The position numbers and the translations under genes are program-made. Shown here in pieces: positions 1 through 11,554 of a DNA stretch of 64,000 bases. Source of the stretch: Gibbula magus (lineage: Eukaryota; Mollusca; Gastropoda; Trochida; Trochidae); contig OW388291.1 in assembly GCA_936450465.1 (NCBI GenBank), forward strand, positions 39,830,873-39,894,872. The letters are read 5' to 3'. The notes under the pieces are model-generated. The model searched no databases. It saw nothing but the letters and a program-made list of their open reading frames with translations, and was not told where the DNA came from. The first letter of the stretch is position 1. The number at the start of each line of letters is the position of its first letter.

Positions 1-189
1 AGGGTTTATTAAGAAAATTATAATATTTCACTTATAGTTTTAGTTCAGGAGTAAAATCTGGCAAAATTTTAAATGGAGAAAATTTGCAAATATTTTTAAT
101 AATTTGGTCAAAATCATGCCAGGAGAATCAGTAAAGTAACATTTTAAGCGTGATGATTTAAAATAATACAACAACCCTTTGTCAATGAC

Positions 190-723
190 ATTATTTCAAC
201 TATTGTGTTATGGAAAACTGAAAATTGAATTGTTCTATTTATTTGTAGCAGACACACATAAAAATAACCTCTGTTGATGAACTTTGATCAATTCATTAAA
301 CATATAATTTCTTTCTTTAATTTCTATAGATATAAATTATCAATACAGTAATCAAACACATTCTAGCCAGCAGTGAATACCCCTTCGACCGATCTGATCG
401 GTCCGTTGAGCTGAACTATTAAGAACGTATCGGTAAACAAACACAACGGCTAGGCGAGACGACAGAATATTTCGAAAATTGCTTCACTATGAATTCAATA
501 CCTGATCAGAGGGAAGCTTTGAAATATGAAATACAGAGCCAGCTCAACGGACCAATCAGATCGGTCAAAGGGGTATTTACTGCGGGCTAACGTTCACGGG
601 AGAGGTTTTTGTGGTCGATTTTGTGTCGAAGAGCTATTAAAGTTATCTTAGGGGTGACATATGTTGGAAATCAGCAAGGTTTTGCGGAGAAATGTATAAT
701 TGATAGGTACTTGCGTTCATTTG
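190..723 (+). repeat. Dispersed repeat, copy 1 of 4
   Basis: About 530 bp closely matching 28.69-29.2 kb, 37.39-37.86 kb and 46.45-46.97 kb. The match begins near ACTGAAAATTGAATTG and ends near GATAGGTAC. The copy at the window start is isolated from the receptor units, whereas the other three sit downstream of receptors G5-G7. It carries an inner inverted-repeat element (364-589). No coding potential is evident. Confidence 0.85.
364..589. mobile_element. 225-bp MITE with about 45-bp terminal inverted repeats
   Basis: The left end (GCAGTGAATACCCCTTCGAC) is the inverse of the right end (GGTCAAAGGGGTATTTACTG). The arms continue inward through GATCTGATYGGTCCG to about 45 bp. The outermost bases are TA, so a TA target duplication is possible. 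Non-autonomous; superfamily not assigned. The same element recurs at 28834, 37502 and 46601. Confidence 0.75.
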
Positions 724-839
724 TAAATGTCACTAATTCTTCGTGTAACTAAGTTGGGGTTTAACGCCGCTTTCAGGAGTATTTCACTTATATTGCGGCT
801 GCTAGTATTATGGCAGGGAGAAAGCCCACTACGCCATGT

Positions 840-1050
840 GGCTATGCATTGCAGTGAAACCTGCGAGCATCGGCTTGAACTAGCGAACCATGGGTGGTAC
901 TACGCTGAAATTTATTGTTGCATTGCCCCCAAACATGACTGCGTGTAGAACAGTTCTATACTGCAGACAAAGTTGCCGTGCCCCTGGCGGGATTCGAACC
1001 CCGGACCTCTTGAACCGAAGCCGAACGCGCTAACCACTGCCCCCTAAAGG
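840..1050 (-). repeat. tRNA-derived SINE relic
   Basis: On the minus strand the 5' part (1050 down to 977) reads like a tRNA gene: an A-box-like GTGGTTAGCGCG, then a B-box GGTTCGAATCC, followed by an unrelated tail. The T-stem is imperfect, so this is not a functional tRNA. It resembles a Pol III-promoted SINE head. A more decayed copy lies at 1250-1405. Confidence 0.6.
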
Positions 1051-1249
1051 CTTTTTTTAAGGGCCCTGCTGGCATTTAGAGGTGTTACTCAACATCCCTT
1101 CTCCAATAATTATTGGCTTGTTTTGCACCAGAGCTGCGTTATTCATTTGAGGTTTTTTTATACAATCTAGATTAATCTGTCAAGTCAATACTACAAATGA
1201 CATTTCAATCCACAAATATTTATCTGCATTCATTGATTTAAATCCTGCA

Positions 1250-1405
1250 GACAGAAATCATGGATGGTACTACTGTGACGAAATCCAAGGAAGTATTGCA
1301 TCAATACCTTTCCTCATAAACAAGCATTCTCTACTGCAGTAGTTGCAAAGTTCCTAAGACGGGATTCAAACCGTAAACCGAATACACCAAACACTCCCTC
1401 CCCAC
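1250..1405 (-). repeat. Decayed second copy of the SINE-like repeat
   Basis: Shares with 840-1050 the order GGTACTAC, then an AGTTGC stretch, then a degenerate B box (GGTTTGAATCCCG on the minus strand) and an A-box-like GTGTTTGGTGTATTCGG. It is strongly diverged; no intact tRNA fold is possible. Confidence 0.45.
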
Positions 1406-2131
1406 ACATTCATTGATAAATAAAGATATAAAACAACATAGAATAAATTCAATGTTAAGAAATGCATTTATTTCATCAAGTCTGATTAAGTAAATATATG
1501 AACACTGAATGTGCTATCAAACATGGAGAGGTATGAGAAAATGTATTGTAACAAAGTCATGATTCCAGAGCAGGAAACTCTTCAAAAGTATACAATAGAA
1601 GTATTGTCACAAGTTCAAAATTGTTCAGTAAAACAAATTCACAGTATTTTTCAGTAACAAATTAATACATTTGTCTATTTATATTATGTACATGAATAAA
1701 GTAGAATATGTTTAAAAAATAAATATAATTCTCCTGCTGTAAAATGAACATATATCATATTGAAATGTAGTTAAATATTTAAATCTCTTATCACATTTTA
1801 ATATCTAACTGTTTTTCTACCTTATTTCTTACAACGTTACAATAACATTTTAAACCTTAAACATACTGAAAAAAACTTTCAGTAATTTTTATTAATGTTT
1901 TTGTAAAAGGCATATGTGTTTGTGCTTTCTGGTGTTGATTGAATATTCAAGCTCAGCAATGAGTAGTAATTGATCCGGAATTTGTGCACAAAACTTCACA
2001 CACACAAATTTAACACCTATATTACATGACATGAACATATTCAAACTCAGTTGAGATATATTTAAAATTAATTATTAATTATATCAATTATCAGTAAGAG
2101 CTAGAAATTAATGAAATATAACACTGTTATA
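1406..2131. other. AT-rich intergenic stretch, no gene seen
   Basis: Highly AT-rich sequence with stops in all frames and only low-complexity runs. Nothing recognised. Confidence 0.6.
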
Positions 2132-2169
2132 TACGGAAGCGCTGAAGGGACATGGTAAAATAATATTTA

Positions 2170-2455
2170 TCTCGAGCGCACGACTTAGTATCGCGTTCGC
2201 ACGACTTAGTATCTCGAGCGCACGACTTAATATCGCGTGCGCACGACTTAGTATCGCGTGCGCACGACTTAGTATCTCGTGCTCACGACTTAATATCGCG
2301 TGCGCTCGACTTAGTATCGCGTGCGCACGACTTAGTATCTCGTGCTCACGACTTAATATCGCGTGCGCACGACTTAGTATCGCGTGCGCACGACTTAGTA
2401 TCGCATGCGCTCGACTTACTAACGCGTGCGCACGACTTAGTATATCGTGCGCACA
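2170..2455 (-). repeat. 21-bp tandem array, left arm of element A
   Basis: About 14 units. Read on the minus strand each unit is 11-mer GATACTAAGTC (variant GATATTAAGTC) plus a 10-mer containing the palindrome GTGCGCAC. Because 21 is a multiple of 3, the array stays open in several frames and yields a spurious heptapeptide-repeat frame (ILSRAHA); this is not taken as a gene. Confidence 0.9.
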
Positions 2456-2489
2456 GCATGCACATGGCATCTTAAAGGTCGACTGTAAT

Positions 2490-2905
2490 TAGAGAATAAC
2501 CAACGAGGTACGAGTGATTACGGGAAATATCCATGAGTCTAAATAATGTTCAGCCACGAGCTTTAGCGAGTGGCTCTGAACATTATTTAGACGAGTGGAT
2601 ATTTCCCGTAATCACTCGTACCGAGTTGGTTATTCTATATATTACCCATTATGCAATTAAATTGACCAAATTACGCTTGCTTATAAATTACATTTTCATA
2701 TTGGGCGGCCGCTGTGAAGGACCCGTCGCCACAGTAACATTGTGACGTCATAAGATAATTCGTCGCGTCAGACCATTGTTTTATGACGTCATAGTCATTC
2801 TTTCTCCGGGTAACCGACCAATCAACGTTGAGAATCACTTGAAAGCACATGTGCAAATATCAACAAAATAATCACCTGTGTCTTCTCACCCGTATGGGTA
2901 ATATT
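2490..2905. mobile_element. Hairpin MITE nested in the left arm of element A (M1)
   Basis: A near-perfect hairpin occupies 2493-2636: AGAATAACCAAC at the left is matched by GTTGGTTATTCT at the right, with the loop near GAGCTTTAGCGA. A unique tail to about 2905 includes two TGACGTCA-type palindromes and ends ...TATGGGTAAT. The element interrupts sequence that is continuous in the right arm of element A (around 5990-6010), so it inserted later. A relative with different hairpin arms but similar edges lies at 24.56-25.48 kb. Confidence 0.7.
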
Positions 2906-3115
2906 GCCCAATAGTCACTTTCGAGATTTACTGTTTCTAGTACACAGTTACACTCTCATTATGATGATTGTGTATTTTTTGGATACAATCTGATAATATA
3001 TGAAATATTAATCATTATACTTACAGGTGATCTTAACATTGTTAATATAGAGCATTCGTTTTTTGACAAGAGAGATAGATATAGCCAATAGACAATATGC
3101 ACTTTAATTTGATTA

Positions 3116-5865
3116 TTAAGAAAGTTTATTCATATTCAAGGTCTAATGGCCAAAAGTACAATATTACAATTTTCAGTGCACATGGACATCGAAGTGACTA
3201 TTTACATAGGTAGATAATGCTTAAAAAATAATGCGAGATTTTTTAAGCAATCAGTGTTATTGGAAGTTATAAACAACTTAAACTTTTACTGTGATAGATG
3301 TGTATAATAGTATCTAGGTAGGAACAATGATTTCTTACTTTCGTCATGATATGGACAGACTAATAAAAAGTGATATTCATCTTCAATGACGCCATTATTA
3401 CATTTTGTACATTTCAGTAGATCAGTATTTACATTTGTATCGTATCGATACAGTTGGATATTAAGTTTATGGCTCATGAATTTAAATGTACACATATTAC
3501 GTACAAGGTCTCTATTCGGAATAAGTTCTAAAATGTCAAGCTCTGGTTTCAGAATATTCTTGAAGTGACACTAAGTTTGAAGATACGATGATGAATTTAA
3601 TTTGCTTTGCCATATTTGATACTGAATATATTTAATTTACATCGTTGTTTAAGACATTGCATAAAACATTCCATGTCACCACAGTCTTGGGAGATCCACA
3701 CATATGAAAAACCAGTGTCCATCAATAAAGTGCGAACATGTGACACTCAACTGACACAACCATGGTCGTCATGACTTAAGCATTAAATAACATGCCTTTG
3801 GATGACGATTTGTTTCCATATGTAGGAGCCTTGTCCAATATTTAATACATCTTTGAAAATAATGAATACATAGTCTCGACCTTCCAACTTCAACAAGTAT
3901 ATCCGATTTCGACACAAATTTACTGACTCCAAGTTATTTCTTAATTTAATTTTTTGTATATATCTGTTTGTAGGCCATCGGCCGATGTACAGTGCATATT
4001 AACAATACACTATTGTAGAGTAGACGAACAAACTTTGCAATAAATTCATTATGATAAAATAACATGTTTTCCTTGTGCAAGCGCTTCTCGTATGTAATTA
4101 GAACAATTTACAAGAGTACTAGTGTTTCTTCAATTACTAGTTATACATTATGATATTTAGCAAGCAAATTTGCCTGACCATTCACAAGGATATATCTAAA
4201 GCCCTGTTTATACGGCGAGCGTTTGCATATGACCAAATCATTACACATATGCAAATTTGCTCATATGAGCAAAATTCGCCGTATGGACGCATTTGCACAT
4301 ATGCATATTTTACTACCGTAAGCAAGTTTTCCCTACCATAGGCAATTTTGCAACTAGTCAAGGGCAGGTGCAAATGTTTACTTCCGTGCGTAAATATAGT
4401 ATGTTCACTATTCTAGTAAAAGTTTTGTCGAATACAGACATAATGACTTCACACAGGTTGAGAACATATATTAGAGAACTTGAGTAACTCTTACATGTAC
4501 TATTGTTTTTGGGAAATTCTCTATATAGGATTATCTCCTTATTGCACGCGATGACCTTCGAAATCCATCTGACTATCTGATTTTCATTATAATTAGGGCG
4601 ATCTAGTCAAACAAATGTTGACAGATATAAATTAATGTCATTTAGTTAGTTTACATCTAATAAATATGAATTGTCATGTTTTAGGAATTCTCTATTCATA
4701 TATCAAAAGAGTTGGAAGCCCATTTTCTTACGCAGAAATTTAACACGTATGAACGCATAGTAAATTTACCTTTACTCACGTGTGTATATTACTACCATAA
4801 GCAATATTGCACATGTGCAAAGTTCGCCGTATAAACAGGGCTTATCTCGTGTAAGATTAAAAATGTAACATAAAATGTACAGCATTTACAGTCACACCAG
4901 GTTCGCACATTTTACAAGTCATATCTACATTCGCACCTCTTATATTACAACGCAATGGGGACGGATTTAACCGCAGTAGACAAATATTGATTTATCCTAC
5001 CAAATATACGCTGTTTATTACAATGAATAATTATGTTGTTAAAACTATATATAAATGAAGATATCTCCGACATCTTGATTGTTCCAAGCAAAGCCAAATC
5101 CATAGAAATTTAACAAATATTTAAAAGAAGTTACTCTATCAGGTGAAACTATAACTTCTTCATATGTAAATACGACTGTTTTGGATAATGATCCTCGGAC
5201 ATTCTCAATAATTTACACCAATAAGTAATACATCTCACATAGTAATCAACATACATTTTTAATCTCGCACAACCTGCTAAAACTCCATTACTTAAAACCT
5301 GTTTTCCGACACCCAAAACTTACTTACAAAAGTTAAAGAAAGAATTATGAACTTTTTCATATTTCTGGTCCTTATAAAAGTATTGGTGCTATTTTGGTAC
5401 CAAATATCTGGGTAATATGGGATTAAAAGGTCCTTGTGAATGAGTTGAAAAATGGGAAAGCAGGCCTTTTGAGCTTGAATAGCTAATGTTTCGCATGCCT
5501 TTGACCTTGCAAGTTTTGAGAAGATTACTCCTAAATATTTATAATGTGATACAACATTGGCTGTTTCTCCACCGTACGTCCAGTTTTCAATACAACAATG
5601 CATGATTTATCCAAATTTACCTGCAAACCCCATTTATCACAATACGCCTTTAGCAAATCAAGCTTCTTCTGCAGACCAATAACAGTGTCATCTAGTAACG
5701 TTGCATCATCAGCAAACAGAAGCAATAGAATATATTCTGTTCCATAAAAATACCTCTTTACCTATGAGTCTTAAAGGTCGTCAACTAATTCACTAATATA
5801 AAAGATAAATAGAACATAATGCAGCCCTGGCGAACACCTGTCGACGTTTCAAATAATTCCGTTTT
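3116..5865 (-). pseudogene. 5'-truncated LINE (non-LTR retrotransposon) fragment
   Basis: Minus-strand, multiply broken reverse transcriptase remnant. Around 5500-5725 a frame shows the RT catalytic box as LLFADDATLL followed by LQKKLDLLKAYCDKWGLQVN, typical of the LINE RT palm/thumb region. Near 5840 is a degenerate GVRQG-type motif. At 3286-3495 the C-terminal zinc-finger-like region appears (CTKCNNGV, EDEYHFLLVCP). The 3' end is near 3116 (AATAAACTTTCTTAA on the minus strand). It is interrupted by a MITE at 4199-4843. It is related to the LINE at 55-59 kb (shared LVCxKY-type C-terminus and WGLxVNLxK motif). It sits inside element A and therefore inserted into it. Confidence 0.8.
4199..4843. 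mobile_element. 645-bp TIR element inside the LINE fragment
   Basis: Starts AAGCCCTGTTTATACGGCGA and ends with the exact reverse complement TCGCCGTATAAACAGGGCTT (20-bp TIRs). The subterminal regions are full of short CATATG-centred palindromes and TTTGC/GCAAA words. It separates the RT part from the C-terminal part of the LINE. No clear target duplication was found. No coding capacity. Confidence 0.75.
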
Positions 5866-6221
5866 AAGGTTACCGACTCTAAAACAAGCAGAAACTTGTA
5901 ATTAAAAAGCAGTATATAAGTAATTTATGGGGCAATTTCAGGAATTTAGAGTGTCAAATTCAAATCCCCTTTTAATGAATCCCGAAAGTGACTTTGGGCA
6001 TTGCAGTCGACCTTAAAGATGTCATGCTGTGCCAGTCTTATTAAAATAAACAGTTTTAGGAGAAACAAAAGTTGCAAAATACAAAATTTGTCGGGATAAG
6101 AACACATATCGTTCGGAGGAATCTATAGAACAAGTTCCTATCACGAAAGGAACTTTGTATCTGATTTAATTCCTCGGAACAGGGTCGATTTTAATTAGAC
6201 TGCATGTTGTGCGCTCTTGAT

Positions 6222-6475
6222 ACTAGACGTGCGCACGCGATATTAAGTCGTGCGCACGCGATATTAAGTCGTGCGCACGCGATATTAAGTCGTGCGCACG
6301 AGATATTAAGTCGTGCGCACGCGATACTAAGTCGTGCGCACAAGATACTAAGTCGTGCGCACAAGATACTAAGTCGTGCGCACGCGATATTAAGTCGAGC
6401 GCAGGAGATATTAAGTCGTGCGCACGCGATACTAAGTCTTGCACACGAGATACTAAGTCGTGCGCACGAGATAAA
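6222..6475 (+). repeat. 21-bp tandem array, right arm of element A
   Basis: About 12 units of 11-mer GATACTAAGTC (often GATATTAAGTC) plus a 10-mer containing GTGCGCAC, in inverse orientation to the left array at 2170-2455. It joins the TIR directly through GATAAATATTATTTTACC. Confidence 0.9.
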
Positions 6476-6515
6476 TATTATTTTACCATGTCCCTTCAGC
6501 GCTTCCGTAGTAAAA

Positions 6516-7030
6516 AAAAGTTTAGCAAAATTTAAAAAATGAAATTACCGTAACAATAATCACATATACAGTGGGTAGTGAGGTGACTGACAGAAGATAA
6601 GAATGCAGCCATAATTTCACCAGACAATTTTTCAAAGCAAGAATCGTAAGTCGTAAGAAGTGCAATTGCCGGAATGGGTCTGGAAGTTCAATGATTGGCC
6701 TTTTTCACATGACATGAAGTGAACAGACGTGAGTGTCAGGTGTTATCCTGTGGCGGTGAAAAGTCATAAAAGCGGGAGCAGTCACGAATCCAGATCACAT
6801 TTATCTGGTTGCGTATTTGGTTTTGGAAATCTCACAAAATACACACCATTAATGCATTGTTTATGTTTTAATCGCGTAGCACTCTTACATTCCCCCCAAG
6901 CACACCTTTTATCACCCATTTTTTAACCTCCTTCGTATTACAATGCATTGATAATCGCCATTTTGTCTCAAAGCGTGTCCCACTGTCACGTGATTTGATC
7001 ATGTGACAAGCCATCCGTATCCCGCAGCAA
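6516..7030. other. Intergenic, no gene seen
   Basis: Between element A and the 3' flank of receptor G1. Short frames only; nothing recognised. From about 7040 the sequence becomes homologous to the 3' flanks of G5-G7 (TCAGAATGTCARTAGGGTTC). Confidence 0.5.
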
Positions 7031-7254
7031 AGCGCGACGGAAAATGGTCTATTAATCAGAATGTCAGTAGGGTTCAGAGGCGATTTAACAAAAACGAATA
7101 TCAATAAGAGGAGAAATAAGATAACCCAAAAAACAATGTCCAGTATAATTTTTACTTATTGAATCATCACATGACACCAAGCGCGTATAAGGCCTTGGGA
7201 AAAACATGCATTGCAGAATAAAGATTTAAACATTTTACTCATTCGCGTATCCTT

Positions 7255-8340
7255 TCAACTTCCATTTACTCTATTACGGCACTTGCACCTCATGACCACT
7301 CTTAACGTATTCCTGAACGACCTCCCAAACATACAGTAGAATATCCAGTTCGCTGAACAGTTTAATACAACAATAATTTGAGTTACCTTGTCTAAGTTCT
7401 CATCGGAATCAAACGCTCTCTCGCATGCTGTTGTAATGTGGGTGATAACTGACATCAACATAATTGCTATATTGACGAGTACTAGTTGATCATGGTTTCT
7501 TGCTGATGATTGGATGACACGCCTCCTGGAGAAGATGATGATGATTACGTTGCACATCACAAGGAACACCAGGGGAATCACAGCTCGAAATGTGAAGAGG
7601 ACATATTTTTGATGAAAATCAAATAATTGTGAAGAAGAGAAAGTCGAATATTCAGACATAATCCATGTCATGTTGAGGTCATTATTCCAGTAAAGATCGT
7701 GTTTGTACATAAACCAGTATGGAATATTCAAAACTATCGAGAAACTGAAAAGAACCGCGATCCAAACATTGATGACAGATCTCCTCATGTAGCGAGAAGC
7801 TTGCAGAGGTTTAGCAACAGCCACAGCTCTCTGTAATGCAATCAGCATGGTGAAGTAGATCTCAAATGTGTAGAATGCCATTGCTGTAGGGTACTCGAAA
7901 CTGTGTATGCCGCTCATTATAACCTCAACCGATTGTGATATCCATTCCAGGTGAAACAACACAGTTTCAAAGGCCATGAAAACAAGAAGAACGATGTCTA
8001 TGACGCTGAGAAACTTCAAGAGTCGAACACCGGGAACAGATCTCTGCAGTATTGACAACACAACGGATCCAAGAATGTTACCACATATACCAATGATGAT
8101 GCAGACACACAGACTTATAGCATATCCACTGCTCGATCTTGCTGATTGTGGAACCAAAGAGCTTGTTGAATTGGAATAGTTTAGTAACTCCTTCATGCTG
8201 GATTCCTCCACGTGTCCGTGCGACATCATCAACGTTGACAGTTTCACACCTGATGATAGCCCTGTCAGTGTGTACGTTTCAGAGGATAGGGTTATATGGA
8301 ATTTGATTAGTATAATGGTCGATAAAGCATAACCTTTCAC
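7255..8340 (-). CDS. Receptor G1: divergent class A-like 7TM receptor, intact
   Basis: A 361-residue single-exon frame with seven hydrophobic segments at about 74-97, 107-127, 150-176, 188-210, 250-271, 286-306 and 318-339. TM1 has the class A GN pair (GICGNILG), TM5 a central proline (AVIPLVF), and a basic loop SRRRVIQS follows. Departures from class A: the DRY position reads QRA (ALQRAVAVAKPL), TM6 has no CWxP, TM7 has NWIFY instead of NPxxY, and the second extracellular loop lacks cysteine, so the usual disulfide is absent. N-glycosylation sites lie near residues 54-57 (NYSNST) and 223. Homologues G4-G6 suggest the true start is the MMSHG methionine pair (8229), giving about 324 residues. 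Ligand unknown; a chemosensory or peptide receptor role is inference from the cluster organisation. Confidence 0.85.
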   Translation of the reverse strand: MKGYALSTIILIKFHITLSSETYTLTGLSSGVKLSTLMMSHGHVEESSMKELLNYSNSTSSLVPQSARSSSGYAISLCVCIIIGICGNILGSVVLSILQRSVPGVRLLKFLSVIDIVLLVFMAFETVLFHLEWISQSVEVIMSGIHSFEYPTAMAFYTFEIYFTMLIALQRAVAVAKPLQASRYMRRSVINVWIAVLFSFSIVLNIPYWFMYKHDLYWNNDLNMTWIMSEYSTFSSSQLFDFHQKYVLFTFRAVIPLVFLVMCNVIIIIFSRRRVIQSSARNHDQLVLVNIAIMLMSVITHITTACERAFDSDENLDKVTQIIVVLNCSANWIFYCMFGRSFRNTLRVVMRCKCRNRVNGS

Positions 8341-8349
8341 ATATCTTCC

Positions 8350-8757
8350 ATTTACTAAATGATACGTAAATAATAAATGAAGGGAATGTGAATCAGGAGT
8401 AAATGGATATGAAGGCAGGAGAGTGGCATGGCGTTTGATTTAGTTAATGATTCAGTAAATATGAAACATAGGACATGATTTTTGTGCACTGTTAATAAAT
8501 AACTCTTGAATGACGAAGTGCGTTTGGTTTTCTTTGATTGTATTTTACGTTTCAAAGTTTAATTTGATGACCAGCAATAAAATGTATACCAGAACTAAAC
8601 TGCCAGTTATTCATGAGGTCAGTGGATGAAGACAGTAGTAATTCAAAGAATTCATCTGATGTCCAATTGCATACAACATACTGTCATACAGTTTCTAAAT
8701 GACACATCGGAGATGGATTGTATGTGAAAACACAACCTTGTCACCTCAGTAGGTATG
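8350..8757 (-). promoter_or_regulatory. Conserved 5' flank of receptors G1, G4-G7; element B empty site
   Basis: Matches 30.66-30.746 plus 33.301-33.66 kb and the equivalents in units 2 and 3, and in part the flank of G4 (20.63-20.80 kb). At 8427-8432 the uninterrupted GTGGCATGGCGTTTGA corresponds exactly to the site where element B is inserted in the other copies. Conservation among paralogues suggests promoter or 5' UTR content, but recent duplication alone could explain it. It ends where the Tc1-like element begins. Confidence 0.6.
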
Positions 8758-8759
8758 TA

Positions 8760-10642
8760 GACTGAACGCCAAAAGAAATGTTACACCTCTTTGAATTTTA
8801 ATATCATAAAAAGTTACGTTGCTTTGTTGAATTGTAACACTCCATCAGTTTAGTGTTTTGTTCTAAAATAGCAGACCTGTAACTTTAATGGTAGATAGGT
8901 TATCGCCAGTTCTTCATGGGTGGAGTCAATTGTCCTATTTCCGATCATGCATAAAAACAACAAAATCATAGTATAATCATTAGCTTAATGACAGATTGTA
9001 TGTAATCAGTATCTGGTATGTCGGCCGTTGGCATTCAAACATGCCTGAATTCTTCGTCTCACAGAAAACGTCAGTCGTCTGATGAAAGCAGGTGGTATCT
9101 GCCTCCATTCGGCCATCAATGCAACTATAAGTTGTTGACGTGTGTGTGGTTGGTGTCGACGTTGACGGATCCTTCGATCGATGTAATCCCAGAAGTGCTC
9201 GATGGGATTCATATCGGGCGATCTGGCAGGCCAAGGCAAAACGTGGACGTTGTTGATGTTGAGGTACTGTAACGTCACTCTGGCTACATGAGGACGATTT
9301 CAATAGGACAATTCCTATTGAAAAGGGTGTTTGGATGGCGTTGTAAGAATGGGATGACCCCTGACTGTAGGACCCTGTCCGTCAGATTGCCGTCAATGAC
9401 AATAAGGTGGGTGGTTGCGTTGCCGTGTATTCCACCCCAGACCATGACGCTGCTTTCACTGTAAGGGATATCTTCCTGTACGCAGCAGCGTGCCTCCCTC
9501 TCACCCCGGCGACGGTAGACCCTCCCTCTCCCGTCTGCTGCGTGCATCTGGAACTGACTTTCGTCGGAAAATAACACTCTCTGCCAGTTTTGGTTCTGCC
9601 AAAGTCGAACATTTCTAGCCAAAGCAACCCTGTTTTGTCGATGTCGGCGCGTAAACAGTATTGCTCGCATCGGCCGGTATGACCTCAGTCCATCTTTTTG
9701 GAGCCTTCTGGGGACTGATTCGGTGTCGAAGTGCAGTAGAGGCTGTCGTTGTGGCGGCTTGAAAGCGGTTCCTGAGATGCAGTTGAAGCAGATACCGGTC
9801 TTCATTTTGGGTTGTCACTGGCGGCCTGTCGATTCTAGCTCGAGCTCGAGTCGATCCAGTCTGTTGTAGACGTCCACACAGCCTAAGAATGGTGAGACAA
9901 TGACATCCTCATATGGCAGCGACTTCATCAGTGGACCCAGTCTTCAGCATTCCAGTCGCGCTTTCCCGCTCTTCAGTTGTTTATCTCGGAATTGTAATCG
10001 AATTATGGTGTGAAATAATGAAAACAAGGGCCTTTTATACCCGTTACCAACTGATTTCACGTGTATGTCATGCGTGGTAAAAATTCTATGTATAGGTTTT
10101 AGTGACATGATCCTTCTGATGAAAACCAAAATGTTTAAAAAGTTCACTATTTAGAAAGATTTAGAAACAAATCTAGTCGTCCGTACCTTAAAAATGTGCC
10201 AAAGCTTCCTAAAACAGTCGATGCACATTTTTAACAAAAACGTTTTCTTAGAATCTTATGGTTGTGTTTAAAATAGAAAAATAACAAATATCAATATTTC
10301 GTCATTTTCAGACAAAATAACGAATACATATTTAAAAAAACATAACTAATTTCCTTTTTTTTATGAATGTGCATTAATTATCAAAGAAGACAAAGTCAGT
10401 TTGGTTAATTTTCCAACAATTTTTACAATTTCAATTATTGCATGATCGGAAATAGGACAAATGGCCCCACCCATGATGAACTGGCCATAACTTATTTACC
10501 ATTAAAGTTACAGGTCTGTTATTTTAGCACAAAACACTAAACTGATGGAGTGTTACAACAAAACAAAGCAAATTCCTCTGAACACGTAACTTGTTATGAT
10601 ATTCAAATTCAAAGAGGTGTAACATTCTTTTGGCGCTCAGTT
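8760..10642 (-). mobile_element. Tc1/mariner-like transposon with about 190-bp inverted repeats
   Basis: TIRs start GACTGAACGCCAAAAGAAAT at the left and match inversely CTTTTGGCGCTCAGTTT at the right; similarity continues for roughly 190 bp (to ATTTCCGATCATGC, and inverted from about 10443). It is flanked by TA (8758-8759 and 10643-10644), the expected Tc1/mariner target. It inserted in sequence homologous to the G1-type flank (GGTATGTA, also at 33.65 kb). Confidence 0.85.
9006..9990 (-). pseudogene. Tc1-like DDE transposase, frame-broken
   Basis: Minus-strand transposase in pieces. The helix-turn-helix part runs through RIDRPPVTTQNEDRYLLQLH (near 9780-9850). The frame then shifts near 9730 into the catalytic domain: LFSDESQF (first Asp), VMVWGGI, and finally, in another frame, NPIEHFWD (the Glu of DD34E) at 9006-9278. 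An in-frame stop lies upstream near 9945. Around 9284-9325 a short inverted duplication (AATAGGACAATTCCTATT) replaces the segment that should carry the second catalytic Asp. The element is therefore inactive. Confidence 0.85.
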
Positions 10643-10644
10643 TA

Positions 10645-11554
10645 TATAAAAGGAAAGGGATGTAATGACGAAACCACCCCATGCCCATTCAAAGTCATAT
10701 TTCGCATCGAAAACAATTTTATGGCACAGTCGATGACTTCGATACAAAAACTAAATGACTTCCCTACAAATTGAGTTATAAACGGTCACAATCGGATCAT
10801 CATTTCAAAAGGTAGGCGACAAGACCGTCCGTCCGTATATCGATACCTCCAAACTTTCAAGCCAATTTCCCCGCTCACGAAAATCAGCGAAAACTCACCT
10901 TTTAAAATCGTTTATTAATTCCAGAAATGCTGACAGCACCTTTCGCAGATTCGAACCGCAGAGTGAAACTACAGATGTTAAAAAATATTACAATACCTAC
11001 ATATCATTTCTCCGACTGTACTACGGCATTATGTCTCAAATCATCGCCAATGCAGTACATTTGTCAGCCATTCATGACCTTGACATTTATTTGACCTGAA
11101 GTAGCCCTATCCCGGTTCCCGGGTCTTCGTCCTCGCTAGAGAAGTCACCTGATGTGGAAAATCTTCCTTTTCGGTGTGGACTTTGCACACTTCCAGTGTA
11201 TGCATGTTTGAAGAACAACATTCATGTTATAGAAATAACCATCTACCAAGACTTGTTTGGTTCCTTTATGCTACGTTACAAGCTACCTTTCTAATGTCAA
11301 CTATTTTACATATTCTTCCTGCATATGTGATATTTGATTTAAATGTTACCAATCATAACTGTTGCACTAAATTAATGAGTTTGAATTATTTTGTAACTTT
11401 ATACACATAAAACTCTTACTTCCTAAGTATCATTAAATGATTGATACGACTGAAACATAGTTACGATTTGTGTTCAGAATCATCCAGGAAACCCTAATGT
11501 TCCTTTTTTGAAACATTGTCTTATTATGTTCATGAATAACAAGTGTATTAACTA
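10645..11554. other. Intergenic, no gene recognised
   Basis: AT-rich with scattered short frames, none with recognisable family features. Confidence 0.5.

Larger units (their letters stand above)
2132..6509. mobile_element. Element A: foldback transposon with TACGGAAGC ends and 21-bp arrays
   Basis: The left end reads TACGGAAGCGCTGAAGGG, then ACATGGTAAAATAATATTT; the right end is its reverse complement, ending GCGCTTCCGTA. Both ends lead straight into 21-bp arrays, and the inverted arms continue past the arrays (GTCGACCTTAAAGATG near 2475 and, inverted, near 6010; CGAAAGTGACT near 2910 and 5990). The flanking hexamers GTTATA (2126-2131) and GTAAAA (6510-6515) agree at only 4 of 6 positions, so the target duplication is decayed or absent. 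The core holds a LINE fragment and MITEs. No transposase of its own is seen. Treating both ends as one element is inference from the symmetry. Confidence 0.7.

Noticed and set aside
977..1050. Functional tRNA gene on the minus strand
   Set aside because: A-box and B-box words are present, but the T-stem mispairs and acceptor pairing is poor; better explained as a SINE head.
2170..2455. CRISPR-like array of regularly spaced repeats
   Set aside because: Units are contiguous 21-mers without unique spacers, the host is a eukaryote, and the arrays sit inside transposon termini. The same holds for the arrays at 6222, 33027, 42141, 51259 and 57236.
2132..6509. Treating the two array-bearing ends as two separate elements
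   Set aside because: Both ends are inverted copies of one TIR, point outward, and the arms continue symmetrically inward, matching the architecture of element B; one element is simpler, though its hexamer duplication is imperfect.
6204..6542. Protein of heptapeptide repeats (ILSRAHA), and the similar frames at 2108, 42062, 51176 and 57751
   Set aside because: A 21-bp period keeps any frame open in units of seven codons. Frames exist on both strands and no start context or domain is seen, so these are repeat artefacts.
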